This document shows positions 9,701-17,424 of a stretch of DNA of 37,602 nt, piece by piece. The stretch is from Bacteroidetes bacterium UBA6661 (GTDB taxonomy: Bacteria; Bacteroidota; Bacteroidia; AKYH767-A; OLB10), in the NCBI GenBank assembly GCA_002455375.1, contig DKKR01000072.1, positions 48,660-86,261 of the forward strand. The letters are read 5' to 3'. The notes under the pieces are model-generated. The model was not told the DNA's origin, made no database searches, and saw only the letters and a list, made by a program, of their open reading frames with translations. The translations under genes and the position numbers were made by a program. Within the stretch, counting starts at the first letter, position 1; the number at the start of each line of letters is the position of its first letter.

Positions 9701-9764
9701 TATTTCTACACCAATTGTAATTGACCTTGGTGGAAATGCACATGAAGGTGTAGCAAAAAAATAA
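6747..9764 (+). CDS. secDF: Fused protein translocase subunit SecDF
   Basis: A 1005-residue inner-membrane protein that joins SecD and SecF, as is usual in Bacteroidota. SecDF uses the proton-motive force to pull exported proteins through SecYEG. The SecD half has an N-terminal membrane segment (IKFLAILITIICLFQLSFTV), the D1 motif INLGLDLKGGMNVTMEV, a large periplasmic region, and the membrane block with GLSVDANILIFERVREEL. The SecF half has its own first segment, LNYGVDFEGGRTYTIQM, and the block around TESVVVFDRIREYLG. An Ala/Ser/Thr/Asp-rich stretch of about 60 residues (near 257-315) sits in the SecD periplasmic part. The frame is open from a TTG at 6708, but ATG 6747 directly precedes the membrane anchor. 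Followed by a strong terminator. Confidence 0.96.
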   Translation: MQSKGAIKFLAILITIICLFQLSFTVVTNRIESKAHQATNGNPEAYKAYIDSISQLTAYNLGFKKYTYQECKEREINLGLDLKGGMNVTMEVSVTDLIRNMANNPNDPMLVKALDDAHQAQRTSQKGLVQLFGEAFERNNPGAKLAGLYSTMDLQSRVNFNSTNAEVIKVIQSEADAAISRTYNILRTRIDKFGVTQPNIQQLGGGRILIELPGVKEPDRVRKLLQGTAQLEFWETYDNAEVFPQLEAVNKKLAALETPVPTDSTAKSDTTVAAAGDSLTAAADTGAMKKPALLSKLESDTAASKDTSSSAQFAKFSKENPLFALLTPAIFTNAQNQSEYRKGPVVGYAAIKDTGKLREILERPEIKNILPRDLRLLWTAKPPTKESKFLELVAIKVKSRDGKAPMDGSVITDARQDFGQFNSSPEISMSMNPEGAKTWKRLTGENVGKSIAIVLDNYVYSFPNVQGEIAGGRSSITGNFEISEAQDLANILKAGKLPAPARIVEEAIVGPSLGEEAIQNSWMSFAGAFVVILLFMGFYYMRAGWVANIALFANIFFIMGVLASLGAVLTLPGIAGIVLTIGLSVDANILIFERVREELKAGKGIRLAVSDGFKHAMPSILDSNITLLILGIVLYIFGSGPVQGFATTLVIGVLTSLFSAVLLSRLIFEGMLDKNKPISFGNEFSNNIYKNIHFNFVDNRKKYYIISSIVIIAGVVSFAIKGLNYGVDFEGGRTYTIQMDKSISTEDIRMALEPQLVEAPEVKSVGTTDRFKITTAYLIHDTASNVENVIVDKLYKGLTPLYSAAPDFETFKTKNIISSQKVGPTIADDIKQSAVWAVLISCALMFVYIFIRFKKWQYGLGAVVALFHDVLIVLSFFTLLSGVIPVALEIDQHFIAAILTVMGYTMTESVVVFDRIREYLGHHHTADDKHVINEALNATLSRTINTTLTVFFVLIVIFIFGGEVIRGFIFALLIGRIIGTYSSLCISTPIVIDLGGNAHEGVAKK

Positions 9765-9786
9765 TTTCTTAAATAGCACTTTATTG

Positions 9787-9817
9787 AAAAAGGCTGTCAC
9801 AAAAAGGCAGCCTTTTT
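9787..9817. terminator. Intrinsic terminator, bidirectional, after secDF
   Basis: A 10-bp perfect stem (AAAAAGGCTG at 9787-9796 with CAGCCTTTTT at 9808-9817) and an 11-base loop, flanked by A and T runs so that it can end transcription from both sides. It stops secDF on the plus strand and lies 42 bases from the 3' end of the convergent permease gene. Confidence 0.85.
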
Positions 9818-9858
9818 TGTTGATATTATCCTATACGAGGGTTGAAGTTTAAATTTAT

Positions 9859-11091
9859 TTACACCTTACCTGTTTCTGCATATTGCCTTTTTACTAAATG
9901 TGCTGCAATAAAATAGGAAGCAAGTGCACCGATGCAAAAAACCACTAAAAAGACACTTACAAAATCAGTTACCTGCATTTGAACCGGATAGGCTTCTACA
10001 ACAAAAGAATCGGCATTACCTAATTTGATGAGATGAAAATGTTGTTGCAGAAAACAAATGATGCCACCGGCAAGTAAGCCACCAACAACACCCACAAGTG
10101 TGATTAAAAGTCCCTCCATGAAAAATATTTTTTTAACCATTGCAAAACCAGCACCTAAATTTTTAAGAATGATAATGTCTTTCTTTTTCTCAATCACAAG
10201 CATAGTCAGCGTTCCCAGAATATTAAAAATACCAATCACCATAATAAATGAGAGAATGAGAAACACTGCCCACTTTTCTGAGCTCAGGATTTTATAGAGA
10301 AACTCATGTTGTTGTGCGCGGTTTTTAACCGTAAACTCATGACCGGAAATTTCTTTTATTTTTTGAATAATAGCAGTCTCATCAACACCGGGTTTCATCA
10401 TAATCTCAATTGCTGATGCTTTTCCTCCGGCAGCAATAAATTCCTGAACAAATGACATGGGTGCCAGAATATATTTAGAATCAAAATCCTGCTGAATGGC
10501 AAAAATCCCACCAATTGAAATGTTCATTTGTCGCAATGCATTTTCAAAATCACCGGGAGAGGTAATGTTTTTATCAGGAAGGTAAAGCATCAGTGGCTCG
10601 TTGCCTGTGTCCATATTTACAGACAATGCGTATGCAACGCCACTACCTACAATGGCAAAGTTGCGCTCTCCGCTTTTCAGAATCGGCAAGCCGGTAATTA
10701 CAGCTTTGTTCAACCCTGTTTTTTTCATCAGCTCGTTGTCCATACCTTTCAAGGTAACTATGTCCTGTTTTTCACCATAGCGGGCAAGGCAGTTTTCCTC
10801 TAAGGTAAAAGCTGCATATTGTACTCCATTTATCGCATTTATCTTATCAAGACTGATTGATTCGGTATTAAAAGATTTTCCTTCAATTGCTGTAATTTTA
10901 ATGTCGGGGTCGAAGGTGTCGTAAAGAGAAATTACCAGATTGCCAAAGCCATTAAAAACACTCAACACTACAATTAATGCCATAGTACCTGTAAAAACAC
11001 CTGCAACAGAAACCAGGCTGACTAAGTTGACAATATTGTGTGACTTTTTGCCAATCAGATAACGAGATGCTATTTTAATAATCAAATTCAT
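9859..11091 (-). CDS. LolC/LolE-like ABC transporter permease (FtsX-like domain)
   Basis: A 410-residue permease of the lipoprotein-releasing (LolC/E) and MacB-like family. It begins IASRYLIGKKSHNIVNLVSL, the family signature, with a first membrane helix (about 22-45), a long periplasmic domain (about 46-265), and three C-terminal helices: ILSFIMVIGIFNILGTLTML, GLLITLVGVVGGLLAGGIIC and FVSVFLVVFCIGALASYFIA. Such proteins pair with a LolD-type ATPase to extract lipoproteins from the inner membrane for delivery to the outer membrane. No ATPase gene is next to it, which is common in Bacteroidota. Export of another substrate by the same mechanism cannot be excluded. Converges on secDF and diverges from the sugar-nucleotide operon. 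Confidence 0.85.
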   Translation of the reverse strand: MNLIIKIASRYLIGKKSHNIVNLVSLVSVAGVFTGTMALIVVLSVFNGFGNLVISLYDTFDPDIKITAIEGKSFNTESISLDKINAINGVQYAAFTLEENCLARYGEKQDIVTLKGMDNELMKKTGLNKAVITGLPILKSGERNFAIVGSGVAYALSVNMDTGNEPLMLYLPDKNITSPGDFENALRQMNISIGGIFAIQQDFDSKYILAPMSFVQEFIAAGGKASAIEIMMKPGVDETAIIQKIKEISGHEFTVKNRAQQHEFLYKILSSEKWAVFLILSFIMVIGIFNILGTLTMLVIEKKKDIIILKNLGAGFAMVKKIFFMEGLLITLVGVVGGLLAGGIICFLQQHFHLIKLGNADSFVVEAYPVQMQVTDFVSVFLVVFCIGALASYFIAAHLVKRQYAETGKV

Positions 11092-11204
11092 GCTTGTGGG
11101 CTAAAGTCAGCAAGAATAATCACTTTTACAACAATGACTTAAAAATGGCCCTTCTTTTTTGCAACCTTAGCTTTCTGTTAATAGGCAATAATAGAGCTAA
11201 ATAG

Positions 11205-11212
11205 TATCTTCG
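11205..11212 (+). promoter_or_regulatory. Probable -7 box for the nucleotide-sugar operon
   Basis: TATCTTCG, one base from the TAnnTTTG consensus, lies 21 bases before the ATG at 11234. The identical octamer occurs at 21286-21293, also about 20 bases before a start codon, which supports a real element. No convincing -33 TTTG is seen. Confidence 0.4.
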
Positions 11213-11233
11213 CTGCCTCAAATTTGTAATGAG

Positions 11234-12361
11234 ATGAAAAAACTCCACATGGTTGACCTGATCAGTCAATATCAGAAAATAAAACCCGAAGTAGATAAAG
11301 CTATTTCAGATACTGTAACATCATCGGCCTATATAAACGGACCGGAGGTTAAAGCTTTTCAGGCAGAGTTAGAAAAATATTTGAATGTTGGTCATGTAAT
11401 AAATTGTGCAAACGGAACTGATGCACTGCAGATAGCCATGATGGCTCTTAATCTGCAACCCGGTGATGAAGTGATAACAGCAAGTTTTACTTATGTGGCT
11501 ACTGCTGAAGTAATAGCATTACTAAAATTAAAACCTGTGTTAGTAGAGGTTATTCCCGGAACATTTTCTATTGATCCTGTTGCCATTGAAAAAGCCATCA
11601 CACCAAAAACAAAGGCAATAGTGCCTGTACATTTATTCGGACAGTGTGCCGATATGGAGCCTATTATGCAAATTGCTGCAAAACATAAACTTTATGTAAT
11701 TGAAGATGTGGCACAAGCTATTGGTGCAGATTACACTTTCTCTGACGGCAGAAAACAGAAAGCCGGCACCATCGGAACCATTGGTTGTACATCATTTTTT
11801 CCAAGTAAAAATTTAGGTTGTATGGGCGATGGTGGGGCGCTTTTTACCAATGACGATACCCTTGCAAAGAAAATAAGAATGATTGCCAATCATGGTCAGT
11901 CTGTTCAGTATGTACATGACGAAATTGGAGTTAACTCAAGACTTGACAGCATTCAGGCAGCAATTTTAAGAGTAAAATTAAAACATCTTGACAGTTATGC
12001 AGCAGCACGACAAAAAGCAGCAGCATATTATGATAAGGCATTTAGTGGTAATGCAAAAATAAAAACACCGGAAAGAAGCAAAAACTCTACTCACGTTTTT
12101 CATCAATACACTTTAGTGGTTAATGGTGTTAACCGCGATGAATTGCGTCAATATTTAGCAGAGAAGGAAATTCCCGCTATGATTTATTATCCTATTCCAT
12201 TGCACATGCAAAAGGCATATAAAGACGATCGTTATAAGGAAGGAAATTTTCCGGTAACAGAAAAACTTTGTGCCAATGTATTGTCATTACCGATGCATAC
12301 AGAGTTGGATGAAGAGCAATTGGAATATATTACCCGTGCAGTACTTGAATTTTGTAAATAG
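11234..12361 (+). CDS. DegT/DnrJ/EryC1/StrS-family PLP sugar aminotransferase
   Basis: A 375-residue fold-type I aminotransferase that adds an amino group to keto-sugar nucleotides. Marks: NGPEVKAFQAELEKYL and CANGTDALQIAMMAL near the start, the PLP-ring Asp in VIEDVAQAIGA (D158), and the Schiff-base Lys in SFFPSKNLGCMGDGGALFT (K192). Closest in style to WbpE/WlbC-type enzymes that make 3-amino sugars on UDP-GlcNAc-derived uronic acids, but specificity cannot be fixed from sequence. It is followed 30 bases later by UDP-glucose dehydrogenase and then UDP-glucuronate decarboxylase, so it is part of a surface-glycan precursor operon. Confidence 0.9.
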   Translation: MKKLHMVDLISQYQKIKPEVDKAISDTVTSSAYINGPEVKAFQAELEKYLNVGHVINCANGTDALQIAMMALNLQPGDEVITASFTYVATAEVIALLKLKPVLVEVIPGTFSIDPVAIEKAITPKTKAIVPVHLFGQCADMEPIMQIAAKHKLYVIEDVAQAIGADYTFSDGRKQKAGTIGTIGCTSFFPSKNLGCMGDGGALFTNDDTLAKKIRMIANHGQSVQYVHDEIGVNSRLDSIQAAILRVKLKHLDSYAAARQKAAAYYDKAFSGNAKIKTPERSKNSTHVFHQYTLVVNGVNRDELRQYLAEKEIPAMIYYPIPLHMQKAYKDDRYKEGNFPVTEKLCANVLSLPMHTELDEEQLEYITRAVLEFCK

Positions 12362-12391
12362 AAAATAATTTTATCCGTATAGTATTTTAAT

Positions 12392-13705
12392 ATGAACATT
12401 GGAGTTGTAGGTACAGGTTATGTAGGTTTAGTTACCGGAACCTGTTTTGCTGAAATGGGCAATCATGTAGTTTGTGTGGACATTGATCAGGCAAAAGTTG
12501 ACAGCATGAAGCAAGGAAAAATTCCTATTTACGAACCACATCTCGATGTGTTGTTCGAGAGGAATATCAGACAAAATCGTTTGTCGTTTACTACACAGCT
12601 TGCAGATGCAGTAAAACATTCATCCATTATATTTCTTGCCCTACCAACTCCTCCCGGTGAAGATGGCTCTGCAGATTTATCCTACGTGCTGGGTGTTGCC
12701 GACCAATTAGGAAAAATGCTTGATGGTTATAAAATTATCATTAACAAGAGTACGGTGCCTGTTGGTACGGCAGAAGCAGTGAGAGATGCTATTGCTAAAA
12801 ACTATAAAGGCGAATTTGATGTCATCTCTAATCCTGAATTTTTGCGTGAAGGTTTTGCAGTAGATGATTTTATGAAACCCGATCGTGTTGTCATTGGAAC
12901 ACGTTCAGAGAAAGCAAAAAAAATTATGGGAGAACTGTATGCACCTTTTCTGCGTCAAGGCAACCCCATTTATTTTATGGACGAGCGCAGTGCAGAACTA
13001 ACTAAGTATGCAGCTAACTCATTTCTGGCAACAAAAATTACTTTCATGAATGAGGTTGCCAACCTATGCGAAAAAGTTGGTGCTAATGTTGATGCAGTGC
13101 GCATTGGCATAGGCTCTGATGACAGAATTGGTAAGCGGTTTTTATTTGCCGGTATTGGTTATGGTGGAAGCTGTTTTCCAAAAGATGTGCAGGCATTGGA
13201 ACATACATCCGGCAAGTATGGATATGACTTTAGTATTTTGCAATCGGTGATGAGTGTAAACAACAAACAAAAAATGTTGCTTGCAGAAAAAGTATTGGAA
13301 TATTATGGTGGCAATGTAAAAGGAAAACGATTTGCATTGTGGGGTCTTGCATTTAAACCCGATACTGATGACATTCGCGAAGCACCATCACTTTATATTA
13401 TTGACATGCTAATAAAAGCAGGTGCAACCATAAGAGCATTCGACCCTGAGGCAATGAGCAATGTAAAAAAACAGATTGGAGATAAAATTGAGTTTGCTAA
13501 CGATGAGTATCATGCATTAGAAGGTGCTGATGCTTTGTTGATAGCAACAGAATGGAGTGCCTTCAGAACACCTGATTTTGATAAAATGCAATCAACTTTA
13601 AAAAGCAAAGTAATTTTTGACGGACGCAATTTGTACGAACCACAAAAAATGCAGGAAGCAGGATATTATTACAACAGCATTGGCCGACAAACGGTAAAAC
13701 CATGA
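12392..13705 (+). CDS. ugd: UDP-glucose 6-dehydrogenase
   Basis: A 437-residue cytosolic enzyme oxidising UDP-glucose to UDP-glucuronate with two NAD+. The Rossmann GxGxxG is in IGVVGTGYVGLVTG (residues 3-16), STVPVGT and NPEFLREG follow, and the catalytic Cys is in GYGGSCFPKD (C261). The C-terminal UDP-binding domain begins near FALWGLAFKPDTDDIREAPS. Length and motif order are normal for the UDP-glucose/GDP-mannose dehydrogenase family. Its product is the substrate of the next gene, whose ATG overlaps this stop codon by four bases, so the two are translationally coupled. A UDP-N-acetyl-sugar dehydrogenase is less likely given the pairing. Confidence 0.93.
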   Translation: MNIGVVGTGYVGLVTGTCFAEMGNHVVCVDIDQAKVDSMKQGKIPIYEPHLDVLFERNIRQNRLSFTTQLADAVKHSSIIFLALPTPPGEDGSADLSYVLGVADQLGKMLDGYKIIINKSTVPVGTAEAVRDAIAKNYKGEFDVISNPEFLREGFAVDDFMKPDRVVIGTRSEKAKKIMGELYAPFLRQGNPIYFMDERSAELTKYAANSFLATKITFMNEVANLCEKVGANVDAVRIGIGSDDRIGKRFLFAGIGYGGSCFPKDVQALEHTSGKYGYDFSILQSVMSVNNKQKMLLAEKVLEYYGGNVKGKRFALWGLAFKPDTDDIREAPSLYIIDMLIKAGATIRAFDPEAMSNVKKQIGDKIEFANDEYHALEGADALLIATEWSAFRTPDFDKMQSTLKSKVIFDGRNLYEPQKMQEAGYYYNSIGRQTVKP

Positions 13706-14673
13706 CAAAAAGAATTTTAATTACCGGTGCAGCCGGCTTTTTAGGATCACATCTTTGCGACCGCTTTATTCAGGAAGGTTATCAGGTTGTGGGAATGGAC
13801 AATCTCATAACAGGCGATTTAAAAAACATTTCGCACCTCTTTAAACTCCGTGAGTTTGATTTTTATCATCACGATGTTTCAAAATTTGTGCACGTACCCG
13901 GCAAGATAGATTACATTCTGCATTTTGCATCACCTGCATCACCGATAGATTATCTTAAAATTCCTATTCAGACCTTAAAGGTTGGCTCATTAGGAACACA
14001 TAACCTGCTTGGTTTTGCATTGGCAAAAAAAGCACGCATATTGGTAGCAAGCACATCAGAAGTTTATGGCGACCCATTGGTGCATCCACAAAACGAAGAT
14101 TATTGGGGCAATGTAAACCCTATTGGCCCACGTGGAGTGTATGACGAAGCTAAACGTTTTCAGGAAGCCATTACCATGGCCTATCATACCTACCATAAAT
14201 TAGAAACACGCATTGTTAGAATTTTTAACACCTATGGCCCACGCATGAGACTCAATGATGGTCGTGCATTGCCTGCATTTATAGGGCAGGCTTTACGTGG
14301 CGAAGACCTTACGGTGTTTGGTGATGGCAGTCAGTCACGTTCATTTTGCTATGTGGACGATTTGGTAGAAGGAATTTTTCGTTTGCTTCACTGCGACTAT
14401 GCCAAACCCGTTAATATTGGAAATCCTGTGGAGATAACTATCAAACAATTTGCCGAAGAAATTATCAAGCTTACAGGCACAACACAAAAAATTGTTTATA
14501 AGCCACTGCCTCAAGACGATCCTAAGCAACGACAACCTGATATTACACGTGCTAAAGAAATTTTGGGATGGACACCAAAGGTTTCGCGTGAAGAAGGTTT
14601 AAAGATTACTTACGAATATTTTAAGTCGCTACCACCGGAAGAGTTGAAACGCTCTGCACATAGGTTTGCATGA
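13702..14673 (+). CDS. UDP-glucuronate decarboxylase (UDP-xylose synthase)
   Basis: A 323-residue extended short-chain dehydrogenase. It shows the NAD-binding ITGAAGFLGSHL (about 7-18), the family-specific HFASPASPIDYLK, STSEVYGDP with the active-site Glu (E120), the catalytic Tyr and Lys in GVYDEAKRFQEA (Y147, K151), RIFNTYGPRM, and VFGDGSQSRSFCYVDDL. These match UXS enzymes, which decarboxylate UDP-glucuronate to UDP-xylose. It overlaps ugd by four bases (ATGA), so both steps from UDP-glucose to UDP-xylose are coupled. Convergent with mlaD; the 131 bases between them contain no clear terminator. Confidence 0.92.
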   Translation: MTKRILITGAAGFLGSHLCDRFIQEGYQVVGMDNLITGDLKNISHLFKLREFDFYHHDVSKFVHVPGKIDYILHFASPASPIDYLKIPIQTLKVGSLGTHNLLGFALAKKARILVASTSEVYGDPLVHPQNEDYWGNVNPIGPRGVYDEAKRFQEAITMAYHTYHKLETRIVRIFNTYGPRMRLNDGRALPAFIGQALRGEDLTVFGDGSQSRSFCYVDDLVEGIFRLLHCDYAKPVNIGNPVEITIKQFAEEIIKLTGTTQKIVYKPLPQDDPKQRQPDITRAKEILGWTPKVSREEGLKITYEYFKSLPPEELKRSAHRFA

Positions 14674-14804
14674 TGTTTTAATCAGGACAGGAATTAAAAA
14701 CTTATCCCACATTTTGTATTTAGTTTAGTAAGGATAATTTTCTGTTTTATCACCATTTGGAAATATTGACTTTGTTTAAAGAATTTTTGTATTTGAAAAA
14801 AGAA

Positions 14805-15764
14805 TTATTTCTTCTTTTCTTTTTGCCTGAAATATTTTCGAAACAAAAAATTCTTTTGTAATGCTTTTAAATCTTCTTCAAGAAGAAATGAGCTTTTCTT
14901 TAATTGGTTTAATGTTTCATTAAAATCATTTTTCATGATAGTGTCAGTCAGCAAAGCCTGTACAGTTCCTTGTCCATTGACGAGCAGACCGGAAAACTGA
15001 TTTATGTTATTTGTTGCCTCAATTAACGAATCGGAAAGTTGTTGCAGGTTAGTAAGCAAAACTGTTAATTGATTTTCTGAAATACTGTCTGCAATAAGTT
15101 TACCCAATACTCCTTTGCCATTTTGAACATCTTTGGTAATATTATTAATATCTTTTGTAAAGTTATCAATGTTATTTGTAGCCGAGTTAATTGATTGAAT
15201 AGATTGTCTTAAATTTTCAATTACAGTGGAATCAGAGATAAGTGTAATAAGATTGTTATTCTTATTAAAACGTTGTACCAAGCCCTTTAGGTCAGATGTA
15301 ATCGCAGCAAGATTATCATTAGTTTTATTTAATGTACGTATCATCTCATCGGATTCGACAGGACGCAGCGATAATAAAACATCACCAGCTTCTATTGGTG
15401 CAGATTGCTCAGGCAGCGAGTTTATATTGACAAGTTTATTTCCCATCAACCCATCTGTTCCAATACTGGCAATGGCATTTTTCTTAATATAACGAGCCAT
15501 CTTCTTTTCAATTATCATTTTTACTGTAATGGCTGAATCACTTTCAAAAATAATTTTCTGAACAGTGCCAATGTCAATGCCACCATAACGTACATTGTGC
15601 CCGGGCATTAATCCATTTACATTATGGAAAACTGCACTTATCTCAATTGTTTTACTGAAAACACTGCGCTTGCTTCCAATCATATAGAGGGCAATTACCA
15701 ACACTAGTAATCCCGCCATTACAAAGAATCCTAACTTAATATTGTTTGCTTTTGTATTACTCAT
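14805..15764 (-). CDS. mlaD: MCE-domain lipid transport protein (MlaD-like)
   Basis: A 319-residue protein with a short cytosolic start, one membrane helix (LGFFVMAGLLVLVIALYMIG), a single MCE domain (about residues 37-130, with VNGLMPGHNVRYGGIDIGTV and IGTDGLMGNKLVNI), and a long helical, Asn-rich tail likely to form a coiled coil. MCE proteins form hexameric rings in the periplasm that carry phospholipids between membranes. The start overlaps the end of mlaF by four bases, so it is the last gene of an mlaE-mlaF-mlaD operon. No mlaC or mlaB is next to it, which is usual outside Proteobacteria. Confidence 0.88.
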   Translation of the reverse strand: MSNTKANNIKLGFFVMAGLLVLVIALYMIGSKRSVFSKTIEISAVFHNVNGLMPGHNVRYGGIDIGTVQKIIFESDSAITVKMIIEKKMARYIKKNAIASIGTDGLMGNKLVNINSLPEQSAPIEAGDVLLSLRPVESDEMIRTLNKTNDNLAAITSDLKGLVQRFNKNNNLITLISDSTVIENLRQSIQSINSATNNIDNFTKDINNITKDVQNGKGVLGKLIADSISENQLTVLLTNLQQLSDSLIEATNNINQFSGLLVNGQGTVQALLTDTIMKNDFNETLNQLKKSSFLLEEDLKALQKNFLFRKYFRQKEKKK

Positions 15765-16507
15765 GATGCAAATTCAAAAAATTGATTAATATTTTTATCA
15801 GATGATTTTTTTAGTTCATCATACGTTCCTTCAGCATAGTTCCTGCCATCAAGCAGAACGATAATTTTGTTGGCTGTGAGTTTTGCAACTGACATATCAT
15901 GCGAAATTATTACTGATGAAGTATGATACTTTTTTTGCAAGTCAAGCATGAGTTGCACAATTTCTCTACTTGTTATCGGGTCGAGACCAGTTGTAGGTTC
16001 GTCATAAAGAATAAGCTGTGGCTTCATGATCAATGTGCGAGCAATACCAATTCTTTTACGCATACCTCCTGATAATTCTGAAGGCATCATATTGATGGCA
16101 TGAAGAAGCCCTACATTATCCAACGATTCTTCAACAAGGTCTTTTACTTCAGTAGAAGTTAAAGAAATCCAGTGTCTCCGCATTGGGAATTCAAGATTTT
16201 CTCTAACTGTCATTGAGTCGTACAATGCGCTGTTCTGAAAAAGAAATCCAATTTTAGTGCGAATCTTATCTAACGACTCCTGATTTAGCTCAAGCATATT
16301 GGTGCCAAAGACATGGATATTTCCTTTATCCGGTTTCAATAATCCAACAATACATTTTATCAGTACTGATTTTCCTGAGCCTGATTTTCCTAATACAACA
16401 ATATTTTCTCCTTTAACTAATTCAAGATTAAAGTTGTTAAGTACTACATTACTGCCAAATGCTTTGCAAAGCCCTTCTATTTTCAGAATGATATTAGTAT
16501 TGTCCAT
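15761..16507 (-). CDS. mlaF: Lipid transport ABC ATPase (MlaF-like)
   Basis: A 248-residue ABC ATPase. Walker A is GKSGSGKS (40-47), Q-loop FLFQNSALYDSMTVREN, signature LSGGM (145-149), Walker B LILYDE (165-170) followed by PTTGLDP, and switch His in IISHDM (H203). The ALYDSMTVREN segment and the signature variant LSGGMRKR are typical of the MlaF/Ttg2A branch. It energises phospholipid movement by the MlaE permease encoded 2 bases upstream and overlaps mlaD by four bases downstream. Confidence 0.93.
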   Translation of the reverse strand: MDNTNIILKIEGLCKAFGSNVVLNNFNLELVKGENIVVLGKSGSGKSVLIKCIVGLLKPDKGNIHVFGTNMLELNQESLDKIRTKIGFLFQNSALYDSMTVRENLEFPMRRHWISLTSTEVKDLVEESLDNVGLLHAINMMPSELSGGMRKRIGIARTLIMKPQLILYDEPTTGLDPITSREIVQLMLDLQKKYHTSSVIISHDMSVAKLTANKIIVLLDGRNYAEGTYDELKKSSDKNINQFFEFAS

Positions 16508-16509
16508 AA

Positions 16510-17280
16510 TCAGTTCAAGCCTAATAAATCAGTAATCTGAACAGCAATTAAATCAAGAATAAAAATTATTAATGAAGCTACTACCACAGCTGAATTTGCA
16601 GCATGTCCTACACCTTCTGTCCCTTTTTGAGAATTGTATCCTTTAAAACAACCTACTAGTCCAATGGTTAAACCGAAAAAGAATGATTTGACTAAAGCCG
16701 GAATAAAATCACTGTATTCAAGTGAATTGAAAACCTTGTTATAAAACAATTTCCAACTTACTACATCTTTAAAATTAACACCAATATAGCAGGCATAAAT
16801 AGCAATTAAATCAGCTAGTATAACCAGTATGGGTAACATAAATGCAATACTCAAAACACGTGTAACGACTAAAAATTTAAAAGGATTTGTACCTGAAACT
16901 TCCATAGCATCAATTTGCTCAGTAACCTTCATGGAACCTAATTCTGCCCCAATACTTGAGCCAATTTTACCTGCACAGATTAAAGCAGTTATTACCGGCC
17001 CTATTTCCCTTACAATTGAAATAGCAATCATTGCCGGCAGCCATGATGTTGCACCAAACTCAGCTAATGTGGGTCGTGATTGTACTGTAAGAACAAGACC
17101 CATAATGAATGCAGTAATACCTACTAATGGTAACGACTTGTAGCCGTTTATAAATGCTTGTTTAAAAAGTTCTTCCCACTCATAGCGTGGCTTAAATCCT
17201 TCTTTGAAAAAACGTATAACAAAAGCTGACAGTTGTCCCGTTTCATGTAATAAATCCGATATACCTTTAGGCAACTTCAT
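16510..17280 (-). CDS. mlaE: Lipid transport ABC permease (MlaE-like)
   Basis: A 256-residue MlaE-type permease with about five membrane segments. Family marks include LPLVGITAFIMGLVLTVQSR, IVREIGPVITALICAGKIGS and IGAELGSMKVTEQIDAMEVS, the last being the best-conserved cytoplasmic loop of the family. First gene of the mlaEFD operon; the minus-strand octamer at 17320-17327 (TATCTTAG) is one base from a -7 box and may drive it. Divergent from the methylmalonyl-CoA mutase gene, with 144 bases between the starts. Confidence 0.92.
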   Translation of the reverse strand: MKLPKGISDLLHETGQLSAFVIRFFKEGFKPRYEWEELFKQAFINGYKSLPLVGITAFIMGLVLTVQSRPTLAEFGATSWLPAMIAISIVREIGPVITALICAGKIGSSIGAELGSMKVTEQIDAMEVSGTNPFKFLVVTRVLSIAFMLPILVILADLIAIYACYIGVNFKDVVSWKLFYNKVFNSLEYSDFIPALVKSFFFGLTIGLVGCFKGYNSQKGTEGVGHAANSAVVVASLIIFILDLIAVQITDLLGLN

Positions 17281-17412
17281 AAATCAAATTCCAAGTTGAA
17301 AAACATTTTCATAATGCAGCTAAGATAATTAATAAGTAATTGCGAAGCTATTTTAAAGAGAAGGGTTGAGCGATGAAATCTAATTATATTTCAAATAGTA
17401 GAGTTTTCTTAG

Positions 17413-17420
17413 CATCTTTG
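17413..17420 (+). promoter_or_regulatory. Possible -7 box for the mutase gene, very close to the start codon
   Basis: CATCTTTG is one base from TAnnTTTG and ends only four bases before the ATG at 17425. If used, the transcript would start at or next to the start codon and be leaderless. No ribosome-binding site is needed in that reading and none is obvious. Confidence 0.35.
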
Positions 17421-17424
17421 CATT

